From positions 62,001-126,000 of the forward strand of contig NZ_BNJJ01000009.1 in NCBI RefSeq assembly GCF_016587435.1: 64,000 nucleotides of DNA, read 5' to 3'. Origin of the DNA: Dictyobacter formicarum. Lineage in GTDB: Bacteria > Chloroflexota > Ktedonobacteria > Ktedonobacterales > Ktedonobacteraceae. The position numbers and the translations under genes were made by a program. Within the stretch, counting starts at the first letter, position 1. Each line of letters starts with the position of its first letter. Below, one piece after another: positions 53,270 through 62,781 of this stretch. The notes below the pieces were generated by a model, which had not been told where the DNA came from, did not search any database, and was given only the letters and a program-made list of their open reading frames with translations.

Positions 53270-54076
53270 ATGAAAATGAAAGGAGATCTGATCACGCCTA
53301 TTAATTTTCATGCGGAAGAAATTCGCAATACATATGCTGCGCGCCAGGCTACTGGAACCTGGAAAACACTGATCAATCACACAGTGGAAGTACAAGGTCG
53401 CACGGTTGCTGATATCGGTTGTGGTGGTGGCATCTACGCCAAAGCACTGGCCGATATGGGGGCCGCCCATATTACCTGCATCGACTCATCTGAAGTTATG
53501 CTGAGCGATGCCCAGAGCACACTGAAGGCGCACAACAACATCAGTTATGTCAAAAGCGATGCCCTACAAATTCCGATAGAGGCACAACAGTTTGATATCG
53601 TACTAGAACGCGCCTTAATTCATCATTTGAAACGTGAAGAGCTGAGTGTGAATTTCGCGGAAGCGTTACGTATCCTTAAGCCAGGCGGCATCTTGATTGT
53701 ACAGGACCGAACTCCGGAAGATTGCCTGTTAGCGGGAAGTCAGACCAATATTCGCGGCTACTTCTTCACCCGCTATCCAAAACTGGCGCAGCAAGAGATC
53801 GCGCGCCGCCATGATAACGCGACCGTCATGAGTGCGCTCCACCAGACTGGTTTCCGTGTCATTGAGAAGCGCCAGCTCTGGGAAACACGGCAGGTTCACA
53901 ACAACTTTGCCACGCTAGAATATGATCTCAAGGCACGCACGGGCCGCTCAATCCTTCATGAATTGAATGACTCCGAACTAAACGATCTCTGTGAATACAT
54001 CCACCGACAAATTGATGGAGACAGTCAAGCTATTGTAGAACAGGATCGCTGGACGATCTGGAGTGCAATACGCTAA
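53270..54076 (+). CDS. class I SAM-dependent methyltransferase
   Basis: 268 aa. ADIGCGGGIYAKALADMGAA is motif I, followed by CIDSSEVMLSDA (acidic ribose-binding residue) and FDIVLERALIHHLKREELS. The typical LKPGGILIVQDRTPEDCLLAG post-III region is present. No target domain, so a small-molecule methyltransferase is likely; substrate unknown. A TAGAAT -10 box lies about 30 bp upstream of the ATG at 53270. AAAGGAG lies within the first codons rather than before them, so the true start is uncertain. Followed by a hairpin. Confidence 0.78.
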   Translation: MKMKGDLITPINFHAEEIRNTYAARQATGTWKTLINHTVEVQGRTVADIGCGGGIYAKALADMGAAHITCIDSSEVMLSDAQSTLKAHNNISYVKSDALQIPIEAQQFDIVLERALIHHLKREELSVNFAEALRILKPGGILIVQDRTPEDCLLAGSQTNIRGYFFTRYPKLAQQEIARRHDNATVMSALHQTGFRVIEKRQLWETRQVHNNFATLEYDLKARTGRSILHELNDSELNDLCEYIHRQIDGDSQAIVEQDRWTIWSAIR

Positions 54077-54081
54077 GTGGC

Positions 54082-54112
54082 CTCGCTCGTCAGAATCTTT
54101 CTGACGAACGAG
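54082..54112 (+). terminator. hairpin after the methyltransferase gene
   Basis: 9-bp perfect inner stem TCGTCAGAA/TTCTGACGA (54087-54095/54099-54107) with an outer extension (CTCG/CGAG, one mismatch), loop TCT. Between convergent genes; no long T-run. Confidence 0.6.
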
Positions 54113-54173
54113 ACCCGGCAAGCATATTTATAAAGCTCTTCAAGAAAACACCTCTTACTGCCAGCCGTTGCAG

Positions 54174-56111
54174 TTAAAGATTTTCGATCTCCACCGGCTC
54201 AATTGGCTCAGCAAGATCAAAGTGAAAGACCTTCGAATAGAAGTAAAGCTCCGCCTCCAGGGAACGCTTAATATTCTCTGCACGGCGGAAACCATGTTGC
54301 TCACCCTCAAAAGGCAGGTAAGCAACCGGCACCTTCTTGGCTCGCAACGCATCAACCATCATCTCAGCCTGGCTGGGAGGCACAATCTTATCCTCAAGGC
54401 CCTGGAAAAAGATCACCGGACAAGAAAGCTGATCCGTATAATTGATAGCGGACCGCTCAAAGTAGAGATCTTTCTTTTCAGGATAGGGGCCAATCAAGCC
54501 ATAGAGATAATGCGACTCAAACTTATGGGTATCATGGACAAAAACGTTAAGGTCGCTGACACCAAAATGGCTGGCGCCCGCTTTAAAGGTATCGCGGAAA
54601 GTCAAAGCGCATAAGGTAGTATAGCCACCAGCGCTACCGCCCTGGATGGTCAAACGATTGCCATCAACCAGACCACGCTCCACGAGATACTTCGCAGCAT
54701 TGACGCAATCATCAACATCCACAACACCCCACTGTCCCTTCAAACGATCCCGATAGGCACGCCCATAGCCACTGCTACCACCATAGTTAACATCCACCAC
54801 CGCAAAACCCCGGCTCGTCCAGAACTGCGTGTTCAGCTTCAAAGTAGACGATGCTGAACTGGTGGGGCCGCCATGGCTAATAACCAGCAGTGGCGGCAGC
54901 TCCCCCTCGGGAGCCGTAAAGTCAGCATTCTTCGGCGGATAATAATTAGCATAAGCCGTCAAGCCATGTTCAGTGGGAAACTCGATCAGCTGGGCATCAG
55001 AGATATAGCTGGTATCAACCACAGCAGATTGGGCGCGACGCAACACATCAAGCTGGCCAGTAGCAATATTCAGACGCACAATCGCGCCCGTGGAGGTAGC
55101 GGAAGCAGCCAGAAAGAAGGCATATTGAGCATTCGCTCGCAGGCCAGCTACCGAAGTGAATGGCAGAGAAATGGGAGTTAACGTGCCGGACCGGGTATCC
55201 AGATAGGCCAGCGAAGAGCCAGCGGGACCGCCATACCAGCAGATAATCTGATCGGCAGACACAAAGCTATAGGTAGACTGCCCAAAGACCCAATGAGGAG
55301 TGCCAAACTCAGCCTGCATGGGGCAGACCGCTTCAACCTGCATATCCACCACCCGGTAAAGGTTCCACCAATTGGTGCGATCAGACACAAAGTACAGCAC
55401 ACCATCAGGAGACCACGACGGCTGGAAAATAGACTCCTCAACGCCACCCGCCACACGCCGGGCGCTATCCACAAAGCCATGCTCGCCCAGATCGGCCATC
55501 CACAACTCACAGCCATCCCATGGCATATTAGGATGATTCCAGGTCAGCCAGGACAACTGCGAGCCATCAGGACTCAAACGAGGTGCCGCATAGAAATCAT
55601 TGCCAGCCTGTAAGATTTGCAAACCATCATTGGCATCCCCATTAAGAGGAACACTGACCAGCATATTGACCGCTTCACGCTCAACGTTGGTATGGTCTTC
55701 ACAAACACAAATCAGACGCTGGCGCCGCCGATCCACCACCATATCGGCATAGCGACGGTTGATAGCAGGAGTCATAGCCACCGGCTCCGAACCAGGAGTC
55801 ACGCGATAGAGACGCTGATCCGCGAAATTAGAAAAATAGAGCGTACCATCGCTCACCACATAATCACCGCCACCATATTCATGCACACGGGTACGAGCAT
55901 TAAACGTCTGCGGAACCAGGTCCGTCAATGTCCCATCGGGAGAACGGCGCACCACCACATTGCGGCCATTTTCAGACGGGCGTCCCTCAATCCAATAGAT
56001 ATCATCGCCATCCAAATCAGTAAGGCCAAAGCGGATTGTCTCGCCAACGATAAGATCCGTCGTCACCGGCGACTTCCAGGACCCATAAGGTGCTATCTTC
56101 GTATTTGCCAT
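54174..56111 (-). CDS. S9-family prolyl oligopeptidase-like peptidase
   Basis: 645 aa. N-terminal six- or seven-bladed propeller (FGLTDLDGDDIYWIEGRPSE, LSPDGSQLSWLTWNHPNMPW, FQPSWSPDGVLYFVSDRTNW). C-terminal alpha/beta-hydrolase with the nucleophile elbow in QGGSAGGYTTL, the Asp in FQGLEDKIVPP and the His in EGEQHGFR. The GGPTSSASS oxyanion stretch is present. Acylaminoacyl-peptidase or dipeptidyl-peptidase type; no signal peptide, so cytoplasmic. AAAGGAATAC precedes the ATG. It is not part of the nuo operon, 300 bp downstream. Confidence 0.9.
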   Translation of the reverse strand: MANTKIAPYGSWKSPVTTDLIVGETIRFGLTDLDGDDIYWIEGRPSENGRNVVVRRSPDGTLTDLVPQTFNARTRVHEYGGGDYVVSDGTLYFSNFADQRLYRVTPGSEPVAMTPAINRRYADMVVDRRRQRLICVCEDHTNVEREAVNMLVSVPLNGDANDGLQILQAGNDFYAAPRLSPDGSQLSWLTWNHPNMPWDGCELWMADLGEHGFVDSARRVAGGVEESIFQPSWSPDGVLYFVSDRTNWWNLYRVVDMQVEAVCPMQAEFGTPHWVFGQSTYSFVSADQIICWYGGPAGSSLAYLDTRSGTLTPISLPFTSVAGLRANAQYAFFLAASATSTGAIVRLNIATGQLDVLRRAQSAVVDTSYISDAQLIEFPTEHGLTAYANYYPPKNADFTAPEGELPPLLVISHGGPTSSASSTLKLNTQFWTSRGFAVVDVNYGGSSGYGRAYRDRLKGQWGVVDVDDCVNAAKYLVERGLVDGNRLTIQGGSAGGYTTLCALTFRDTFKAGASHFGVSDLNVFVHDTHKFESHYLYGLIGPYPEKKDLYFERSAINYTDQLSCPVIFFQGLEDKIVPPSQAEMMVDALRAKKVPVAYLPFEGEQHGFRRAENIKRSLEAELYFYSKVFHFDLAEPIEPVEIENL

Positions 56112-56368
56112 AGTATTCCTTTCCCCAATGTTATCAAGAACTGGATATACAAGCGAATGTATTCCAGTTAAGCAATATAGTTTGATGATTTAAGACACAA
56201 TAGAAGACAATTAAGGTGTTATGTATTTTTTGATGCATAACTATGTTGGGATGCTGGCACCTGAGCATCAGCATGTTTTTCATTATATCATCAGCTTCGG
56301 ACTCTATCTATGATGGGGAAATCGGGCGCAAGGCCCGAGCCTATGGGGAGCGGTGGTGGGCGGAGAGA

Positions 56369-56409
56369 GGAAATGGGTGTTGTGCCAGGTTAGCACAACA
56401 CCCATTTCC
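56369..56409. terminator. hairpin at the end of the nuo operon
   Basis: 17-bp perfect stem (56369-56385/56393-56409), loop CAGGTTA. It lies three bases past the nuoN stop on the minus strand; no T-run follows, so it may act as an RNA 3'-end stabiliser. 56112-56368 otherwise shows nothing. Confidence 0.65.
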
Positions 56410-56412
56410 GGG

Positions 56413-58113
56413 TTATTTGAGGAGGGATTGGGCAGCCTGTTGGAGCTGGGGGAGCCAGAAGGGGAGGATGACTCCGGTAACCAGGGTGCCGAGAGCGGCG
56501 ATGCCGATGGCGACCCAGGACCAGCCTTCTAACTCGTGAGTGGGCTCTTCAGCCGTTGCAGTGGTCGGGCGTGGCGTGGCAGCAATTGTAGTGCTGACAG
56601 GCTTCTCGGCCACTGCGGTAGCGCCACGAGTCGAAGCGGCACGCGCATGACCATCCGATGTAGTCCTGGTTGTGGGTCGAGGCGTAGCGGGTATACGTCC
56701 TGGGGCAGCGTGAGTAGCAGCCGCATGGCTCTCTTCGCGTTCCTCCATGAACATAGTCGCAATGAAGCGCAGGTAGTAGTAGATACCCAGTACACTGGCA
56801 ACGACACCGATAATGAGCAGTTCTGGATGTCCTCCAATCAGGGCGGCGTAGAACAGGTAGTATTTGGCGGCAAAACCGGCCATCGGCGGAAAGCCGGCCA
56901 GGGCCAGTAGGAAGAAGGCCAGCAGGCCAGCCAGCCAGGGCCGACGATACCATAGGCCACGCAGATCGGCCACCTCATAGCCGGTGTTGTCGATCCGCTC
57001 CAGCAAGGAAACGACGCCGAACGCACCAATGTTCATGAACAGGTAGCAACTCAGGTAGAACAGGGCAGCCGAGGCGCCAATATGATTTTGCTGAGCGGCC
57101 CCACTCACTACTACGCCAATTAAGAGGTAGCCGCCATGAGCAATGCTAGAGTAAGCCAGCAGGCGCTTGATGTTGCCTTGTCCCAGAGCCATCACATTGC
57201 CTAACACCACCGTCAGAACAGCGATGGCCCAGACAACCGGCAGCCAGCTACTCTGCACCGATGAAAGCGCAAAACCAAAGACGCGTATAAACGCCAGCAG
57301 AGCAGCGACCTTGGTGCCAACCGACATAAAAGCCGTCACCGGAGCAGGCGCACCCTGGTAGACATCGGGGGTCCAGGTCTGGAATGGTACCGCCGAAACC
57401 TTAAAGGCAAAGCCGACCGTCAGCAGTCCAAGGCCAACAAGCAAGAGGAGTGGAGCCTGACCGTGAGCCTGAGTCAGGACAAATTTTTGCACATCCACAA
57501 AGCTGGTATGGCCAGTGGCAGCATAGATCAAGGCGATACCATACAGCAGGAAAGCCGACGCAAACGAGCTGAGCAGGAAATATTTCATACCCGACTCTTG
57601 CGAGGTCTGGCGCTGATCGATAAAGCCACACAGGATATAGAGGGCCAGAGAGAACATCTCCAGGCCCACAAAAACGATCAAGAAGCTAAGCGCGCCAGCC
57701 ATCAGGAGCATACCAGTCATCGCCAGCAAGAGCAAAGCATAATACTCACCCTGGTGCACCAATTGCAAACGCTTCAAGTAAGCCGGAGAAAGCAGGATAC
57801 CCAATCCACCGGCAATCAATATAATCAAGTCCGCATATAGTGTTCCAGCATCAGCCCCCAGCATATTATTAAAAACAGAGGCTGGAGGTGTCACAAAGAA
57901 CAGAGTGATAGCGGCGGCCATAGATCCCAGCACACCCAGCAAAGCCACAGCGGGCAGCACCGTAAAATTAGCGGGACCGCTATGCTTCGATCGCTCTCCC
58001 TCGTGTGGCAACACCAGATCCACCAGCATCAGCACCAGGGCCATCACCACCAGGACCACCATAGGCGCAATTCCCAACCAGTCTTTGGAACTGGCAACAT
58101 AGTTAAATGTCAT
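56413..58113 (-). CDS. nuoN: NADH-quinone oxidoreductase subunit N
   Basis: 566 aa, about 80 longer than the usual 480. Proton-pumping antiporter-like subunit of complex I, with about 14 membrane helices. Conserved blocks: VFVGLEMFSLALYILCGF, the Lys and Glu sites in the SVGTKVAALLAFIR and GFAFKVSAVPFQTWTPDVYQ stretch. Just before the last helix is a hydrophilic insert of about 75 residues (about residues 454-530: EEREESHAAATHAAPGR, TPRPTTRTTSDGHARAAS), unusual for NuoN. It is the last gene of the operon, 12 bp after nuoM. Confidence 0.93.
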   Translation of the reverse strand: MTFNYVASSKDWLGIAPMVVLVVMALVLMLVDLVLPHEGERSKHSGPANFTVLPAVALLGVLGSMAAAITLFFVTPPASVFNNMLGADAGTLYADLIILIAGGLGILLSPAYLKRLQLVHQGEYYALLLLAMTGMLLMAGALSFLIVFVGLEMFSLALYILCGFIDQRQTSQESGMKYFLLSSFASAFLLYGIALIYAATGHTSFVDVQKFVLTQAHGQAPLLLLVGLGLLTVGFAFKVSAVPFQTWTPDVYQGAPAPVTAFMSVGTKVAALLAFIRVFGFALSSVQSSWLPVVWAIAVLTVVLGNVMALGQGNIKRLLAYSSIAHGGYLLIGVVVSGAAQQNHIGASAALFYLSCYLFMNIGAFGVVSLLERIDNTGYEVADLRGLWYRRPWLAGLLAFFLLALAGFPPMAGFAAKYYLFYAALIGGHPELLIIGVVASVLGIYYYLRFIATMFMEEREESHAAATHAAPGRIPATPRPTTRTTSDGHARAASTRGATAVAEKPVSTTIAATPRPTTATAEEPTHELEGWSWVAIGIAALGTLVTGVILPFWLPQLQQAAQSLLK

Positions 58114-58125
58114 AGCAAGGTCCCT

Positions 58126-59670
58126 CTATCTGGCAAAAGCGCTGCTCAGCGCCTGCATGGCATTGGCAACCGAAGGATCAATGATCCCGGTTAAGAAAGC
58201 AGGCTGCACGCCAATATAAAAGATCAAGACGAGAAGTGGAATAAGTACCCAGAACTCACCCAGGCTGAGGTCACGCAACGTACCCTTGCGCAGAGCGGTA
58301 CCGACGTGTCCCTCGGTAACTGGCGTCCCCCACATTACACTGATGAAGAAACGCAGCATATACCAGGCGGCTGGCACCACCACCAGAGTTCCTAAGACAC
58401 CCAGGGTCATATTCGAACGGAAAGCACCCAGCAAGGATAAGAACTCGCCAGTAAAGCTATTCAGGCCGGGCAGACCCAGCGAAGAAAGCGCGGCAATAAA
58501 CATCACCGCCGCCAGCCAGGGAATACGTCCGGCCAGACCACCGTAATCGCGCAGTCGACGCGTTCCCGTACGAAACTCCAGGAAACCAGCGATCAAGAAG
58601 AGGCTAGTGGTCGTAATACCATGGTTGACCATCTGCAAGACCGAGCCGGTCACGCCCTGAGCATTGAAAGCGAACAGGCCCAGCATAATCACCCCGAGGT
58701 GACTGATACTCGAATAACCAAGCAAGCGCTTGACATCGGTCTGGACCAGCGCCAGCACAGCGCAGTAAAGGATACCGACCACAGCCAGCACATTAACATA
58801 GGGAGCCAGCGTTTGAATAGCCTGCGGGAAGAGCGGAATGCACAGGCGCAGAAAACCATAGACACCAGTTTTAGACATAGCGCCCGCCAGCAAAGCAGAA
58901 ACGGGAGCTGGTGCCTCGCTATAAGCATCGGGCAACCAGTTATGGAAAGGTACCAGAGGTACCTTAACCGCAAAGGCAGCCGCAAAGGCCAGCAACAACC
59001 AGAGCTGGATATTGCCATCCAGCACGCCACGGCAGGTAGTGCTGGTGTTAAGGAGCTGGGAAAGCTCAAGGGTATAGCCACAGCTACCACCGGCCGCCAG
59101 CTGATGATAATAGCCAACAGCGATAATGCCAACCAGCATCAAAAAGCTACCAACCGAAGTAAAGATCACGAACTTAAAGGCTGCATAGACACGGCGCTCG
59201 CCACCCCAGCTACCCACCAGGAAATAAGCGGGAATGAGCATTACTTCCCAGAAAATGTAGAACAGGAACAGATTCGAGGCCAGGAAGACACCCAGCATAC
59301 CGCTCTCAAACAGGAGCATAAAGGCCATATAATTCTTGACCTTCTGCTCAATGCGGAACGAAGCACCGATACAAACCGTCGTCAACAGAGCCGTCAGGCA
59401 CACCAGCACCAGGCTAATTCCATCCATGCCCAGGCTGTAGTTAATGCCCAGCGCCGGAAACCACGGCCAGCTCTCATGCAAGAACGAAGAGCTAAAGAGA
59501 CTGACCTGATTCTGCAGATAGGTCAGCACCAGAGCCAGTACCAGCAGCAACTCAACCAGCGCCAGGCCCAGCGCCGTAATGCGAATCGCTTTGATCCGCT
59601 CACGTGGGAAGAAGAGCAGAGCCAGTCCACCCAGGAGGGGAAAGAAAATGACCGCTGAGAGAAAGAACAT
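58126..59670 (-). CDS. nuoM: NADH-quinone oxidoreductase subunit M
   Basis: 514 aa, normal length. Blocks FYIFWEVMLIPAYFLVGSWG, FHNWLPDAYSEAPAPVSALL and LVQTDVKRLLGYSSISHLGV carry the proton-pathway Lys and Glu of antiporter-like subunits. GAGGGGG lies before the ATG at 59670. It starts five bases after nuoL ends. Confidence 0.95.
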   Translation of the reverse strand: MFFLSAVIFFPLLGGLALLFFPRERIKAIRITALGLALVELLLVLALVLTYLQNQVSLFSSSFLHESWPWFPALGINYSLGMDGISLVLVCLTALLTTVCIGASFRIEQKVKNYMAFMLLFESGMLGVFLASNLFLFYIFWEVMLIPAYFLVGSWGGERRVYAAFKFVIFTSVGSFLMLVGIIAVGYYHQLAAGGSCGYTLELSQLLNTSTTCRGVLDGNIQLWLLLAFAAAFAVKVPLVPFHNWLPDAYSEAPAPVSALLAGAMSKTGVYGFLRLCIPLFPQAIQTLAPYVNVLAVVGILYCAVLALVQTDVKRLLGYSSISHLGVIMLGLFAFNAQGVTGSVLQMVNHGITTTSLFLIAGFLEFRTGTRRLRDYGGLAGRIPWLAAVMFIAALSSLGLPGLNSFTGEFLSLLGAFRSNMTLGVLGTLVVVPAAWYMLRFFISVMWGTPVTEGHVGTALRKGTLRDLSLGEFWVLIPLLVLIFYIGVQPAFLTGIIDPSVANAMQALSSAFAR

Positions 59671-59675
59671 AGCCG

Positions 59676-61649
59676 CTACCCCCTCACCGCATAGTACACA
59701 ATAATTACGACAACACCCAGAAGAATACCCAGCGCATAATTGCGCATATAGCCGGTCTGCACACGCCGCAGGACCGCGCTGGTACCACTGAAAGCCTTAG
59801 AGATACCACGACTACCACCATCGAGGACATCGCCCTCCAGATAGCGGGAGAAGCCACGGCCTACGGTCTGCACAGGCTTGACCAGCACAGCATTCAAAGC
59901 CTCATCCACATAATATTTGTGGAAAACCAGTTGATAGAGAGGATTTGTATTCTCCTTGAAGGCAAAACCCTTTCCATAGAGACGCCAGGCTCCAGCGATC
60001 CCCAGTAGAGCCACCACCAGGCTAATGATGGTCGAGGTCCACGCCAATCCCACTGAGGGTTCATTAACGTGGTTGGCAACCGCAGGCTGCAAGAAACTAG
60101 TCAACGGCGACCAGCCAGGAGCCCCAAAGAGGGCCATCGAACCGATAAAGCCACCAATAACCGAAAGGACGGCCAGGATGATCAGCGGAATCGACATCAC
60201 GGGCTGCACATCGTGGATGGCGTTGTAGCGCACCGGGCCACCATGGTGATGGCCGGCGGCCGCGGCCTCTTCTTCCTCAACATCATCGAACTCGCTATGG
60301 GTGGTCACCACACCGCGATAGTCACCGGCGAAGATACCGAAGAAGAGACGGAACATATAGAAAGCCGTCAGACCGGCGGTAACGATACCAACGATCCACA
60401 GCACATAGTACCAGACATTGCCAGACGAGGTGGCCGCAGCCAGTACCGACGCCAGAATATCGTCCTTACTCCAGAAACCTGCCAGTGGGAAGATACCGCT
60501 GATAGCCAGAGCCGCAATCAGGAAGGTAATAGCGGTCGCGCGCAAGCGACCCCAGAGGCCACCCATCTTGCGCATATCCTGCTCGCCGGCCAGGGCATGA
60601 ATTACCGCACCGGCACCGAGGAAGAGCAAAGCTTTAAAGAAAGCATGGGTCACGAGGTGGAAGATGCCACCGGTATAGTTCTGCACGCCCTCGGCCATAA
60701 ACATATAGCCCAGCTGGCTAATCGTCGAATAGGCCAGCACACGCTTGATGTCCAGTTGAAACAGAGCAATGGTCGCCGCATAGAGGGCGGTGGCGCCACC
60801 AATGCCAGCCACCACATTCAGAGCAACCGTAGACTGATCGAAAATAGGATGGGCGCGCGCCACCAGGTAGACGCCAGCCGTGACCATAGTAGCGGCATGG
60901 ATCAGCGCACTGACCGGGGTCGGGCCCTCCATAGCATCCGGCAACCACATATAGAGTGGAAGCTGAGCCGACTTGGCCGCACAGGCTACAAAGAGCAGCA
61001 GAGCGATCGCCGTGCTACTGGAGCCAAAGTTATGGCCTAGTACACCGGTATAATCCAGGCGACCAGCGCCAAGGAAGATCAGGAAAATGGCCAGCATCAG
61101 GCCAAAGTCACCGATCACATTGACCACAAACGCCTTCTGGGCGGCCGCAATCGCCGAGCGCCTCTGATACCAGAAACCGATCAGCAAATAAGACGCCAGG
61201 CCTACCAGTCCCCAGCCTACCAGCAGGAACAGGAAATTGTCCGCGATCACCAGAGTCACCATAGCAAAGATGAAAAAGTTCAGGTAGGCAAAGAAGCGCC
61301 AGAAGCCGGGATCGTCAGCCATATAGCCCGCTGAATAGATATGGATCAGCAGGCCAACGCCCGTCACCACCAGCAACATCGTCATCGACAGAGGGTCCAG
61401 CCGCGTCCCAAAGTCCAGAGAAAAGGAGCCGGCACCGATCCAGTGATAGACGACCTGGTCGCTGATGCGCTGAGTGGCGGGAGTGCCCAGCATAATAAAG
61501 AAGTTGATAGCGGACACCAGGAAGGCCAGACCACAGGCCCCCCAGCCGACCGTCAGGATTGCCGTCCGTGGCATAAACCTGCCCGCCAGGCCCAGGACTA
61601 TAAATCCGAGCAAGGGGAGCACGAGCACCCATAGACTTAGATTTGCCAT
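59676..61649 (-). CDS. nuoL: NADH-quinone oxidoreductase subunit L
   Basis: 657 aa. Blocks FLFLLVGWGLVGLASYLLIG, YMWLPDAMEGPTPVSALIHA, FQLDIKRVLAYSTISQLGYM and VTHAFFKALLFLGAGAVIHA identify it, and the long C-terminal lateral helix is present. A His-rich loop (EEEAAAAGHHHGGPVR) is on the predicted inner side. It starts two bases after nuoK ends. Confidence 0.95.
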   Translation of the reverse strand: MANLSLWVLVLPLLGFIVLGLAGRFMPRTAILTVGWGACGLAFLVSAINFFIMLGTPATQRISDQVVYHWIGAGSFSLDFGTRLDPLSMTMLLVVTGVGLLIHIYSAGYMADDPGFWRFFAYLNFFIFAMVTLVIADNFLFLLVGWGLVGLASYLLIGFWYQRRSAIAAAQKAFVVNVIGDFGLMLAIFLIFLGAGRLDYTGVLGHNFGSSSTAIALLLFVACAAKSAQLPLYMWLPDAMEGPTPVSALIHAATMVTAGVYLVARAHPIFDQSTVALNVVAGIGGATALYAATIALFQLDIKRVLAYSTISQLGYMFMAEGVQNYTGGIFHLVTHAFFKALLFLGAGAVIHALAGEQDMRKMGGLWGRLRATAITFLIAALAISGIFPLAGFWSKDDILASVLAAATSSGNVWYYVLWIVGIVTAGLTAFYMFRLFFGIFAGDYRGVVTTHSEFDDVEEEEAAAAGHHHGGPVRYNAIHDVQPVMSIPLIILAVLSVIGGFIGSMALFGAPGWSPLTSFLQPAVANHVNEPSVGLAWTSTIISLVVALLGIAGAWRLYGKGFAFKENTNPLYQLVFHKYYVDEALNAVLVKPVQTVGRGFSRYLEGDVLDGGSRGISKAFSGTSAVLRRVQTGYMRNYALGILLGVVVIIVYYAVRG

Positions 61650-61651
61650 AG

Positions 61652-61951
61652 TTAGCCTCGCATTATATTCATCTCGTCAACATCGATGTTGCGGCGCTTG
61701 CGGTAGATGGAGACGATCAGGGCCAGACCAACCACGACTTCAGCGGCGGCGACCGTCAGCACTAAGAAGACAAACATCTGCCCGTCGGCAGAGTCTAGAA
61801 AATGTGATAGGGCCACAAACGATAGATTGACGGCGTTCAGCATTAGTTCAATAGACATGAAGATAATGAGTGGGTTGCGTCTGATGAGGACGCCGGTCAC
61901 TCCAATCGTGAACAATACGGCGCTCATTATCAAATAAGCAGATAATGGCAT
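61652..61951 (-). CDS. nuoK: NADH-quinone oxidoreductase subunit K
   Basis: 99 aa. Three membrane helices; the conserved Glu residues are in FMSIELMLNAVNLSF and VAAAEVVVGLALIVS. AAGGAGAG precedes the ATG at 61951. It lies after a repeat-filled gap of 166 bp from nuoJ. Confidence 0.95.
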   Translation of the reverse strand: MPLSAYLIMSAVLFTIGVTGVLIRRNPLIIFMSIELMLNAVNLSFVALSHFLDSADGQMFVFLVLTVAAAEVVVGLALIVSIYRKRRNIDVDEMNIMRG

Positions 61952-61964
61952 TGTTCTCTCCTTA

Positions 61965-62105
61965 TCGTAACCGTAGGTGCGGGGCTTGCCCGCTTCATCC
62001 CCTCCCCGTTCGAAACGTCCACAAAGGGCGCACCGACAAATGTATTCGATGTTGACGTGCGGCGAGGGTTAAAGCGCCCGCAAGGGGCGCACCTACGCGA
62101 TTCCT
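61965..62105. repeat. dispersed repeats between nuoJ and nuoK
   Basis: Contains GTAGGTGCGGGGCTTGCCCG (61976-61995), a diverged GGGCGCACCG block, and AAAGCGCCCGCAAGGGGCGC with ACCTACGCG (62071-62098). Same family as 32515 and 47950. It splits an otherwise tight operon. Confidence 0.75.
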
Positions 62106-62117
62106 TTTTCTTGTTTG

Positions 62118-62651
62118 TTAATTGGTACGGCGTCCGAAGACGAGGGCGCCGAGGATTGCGACAACAATGAGCAGGCTGGTGATCTCGAAGGGGAATAGGA
62201 AGCCATGAAAGAGGGCCATGCCGAAGGCCTGGGTGTCTCCATGGAACTTTATTACGGCTTGCGAGAGACTGTCGGCAGTGTCTGCTTTAGCTCCGGCTGT
62301 CTGGGCTCCGGTAAAGAGCAGATAGCTTAAGGAGGCGACGAGCACAAGGCCGAGTAAGCCACCAACGATACGTTGCCAGGGTATGTGATCCTGCAGGTCG
62401 GATTCGCTCTGATCAGGGGCCAGCATAGTGACGACGAATAGGAAAAGAACCATAATAGCGCCGGCATAAATGAGTATCTGGACGACTGCGATGAACATTG
62501 CCTGCAGTTGTAAGTAAAATAGTGCCAGGAACAGCAGCGTGAGGATTAAGCTCAAGGCGCTGTGGACGGCGTTTTTGAAGGCGATGACGCCGATTGCCGT
62601 GGCAACCGTGGCGACCGCCAGCACAATAAACGATACGATTTCGAATGTCAT
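62118..62651 (-). CDS. nuoJ: NADH-quinone oxidoreductase subunit J
   Basis: 177 aa from the ATG at 62651 (GAGGAAGATGAT upstream); the open frame extends upstream to 62846, but only through the repeat and the nuoI 3' end. Five helices: FIVLAVATVATAIGVIAF, SALSLILTLLFLALFYL, AVVQILIYAGAIMVLFLFVV, GLLGLVLVASLSYLLFTG, PFEITSLLIVVAILGALVFG. The IYAGAIMVLFLFVVTML stretch is the family signature. Confidence 0.93.
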   Translation of the reverse strand: MTFEIVSFIVLAVATVATAIGVIAFKNAVHSALSLILTLLFLALFYLQLQAMFIAVVQILIYAGAIMVLFLFVVTMLAPDQSESDLQDHIPWQRIVGGLLGLVLVASLSYLLFTGAQTAGAKADTADSLSQAVIKFHGDTQAFGMALFHGFLFPFEITSLLIVVAILGALVFGRRTN

Positions 62652-62671
62652 ATCATCTTCCTCTACGACCC

Positions 62672-62775
62672 CCCGGAAGCGGGAAGCGGGGGCAAGCCCC
62701 GCACCTATGACCTCCGGATGAAGGGGACAAGCCCGGAAGCGGGGGCAAGCCCCGCACCTACGACCGACCGGGGGG
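62672..62775. repeat. dispersed GC-rich repeat between nuoI and nuoJ
   Basis: Two copies of GGAAGCGGGGGCAAGCCCCG with CACCTA (about 62684-62706 and 62731-62760). Each can fold into a GGGGC/GCCCC hairpin. They resemble the 61976 and 62071 repeats. Confidence 0.75.
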
Positions 62776-62781
62776 CTCATT

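Noticed and set aside
58621..59658. 345-codon open frame on the plus strand
   Set aside because: It is fully antisense to nuoM, which has clear family motifs; the translation is rich in Gln, His and Arg with no domain, as expected from a shadow frame.
60069..61040. 323-codon open frame on the plus strand
   Set aside because: Antisense to nuoL and without motif or ribosome site.
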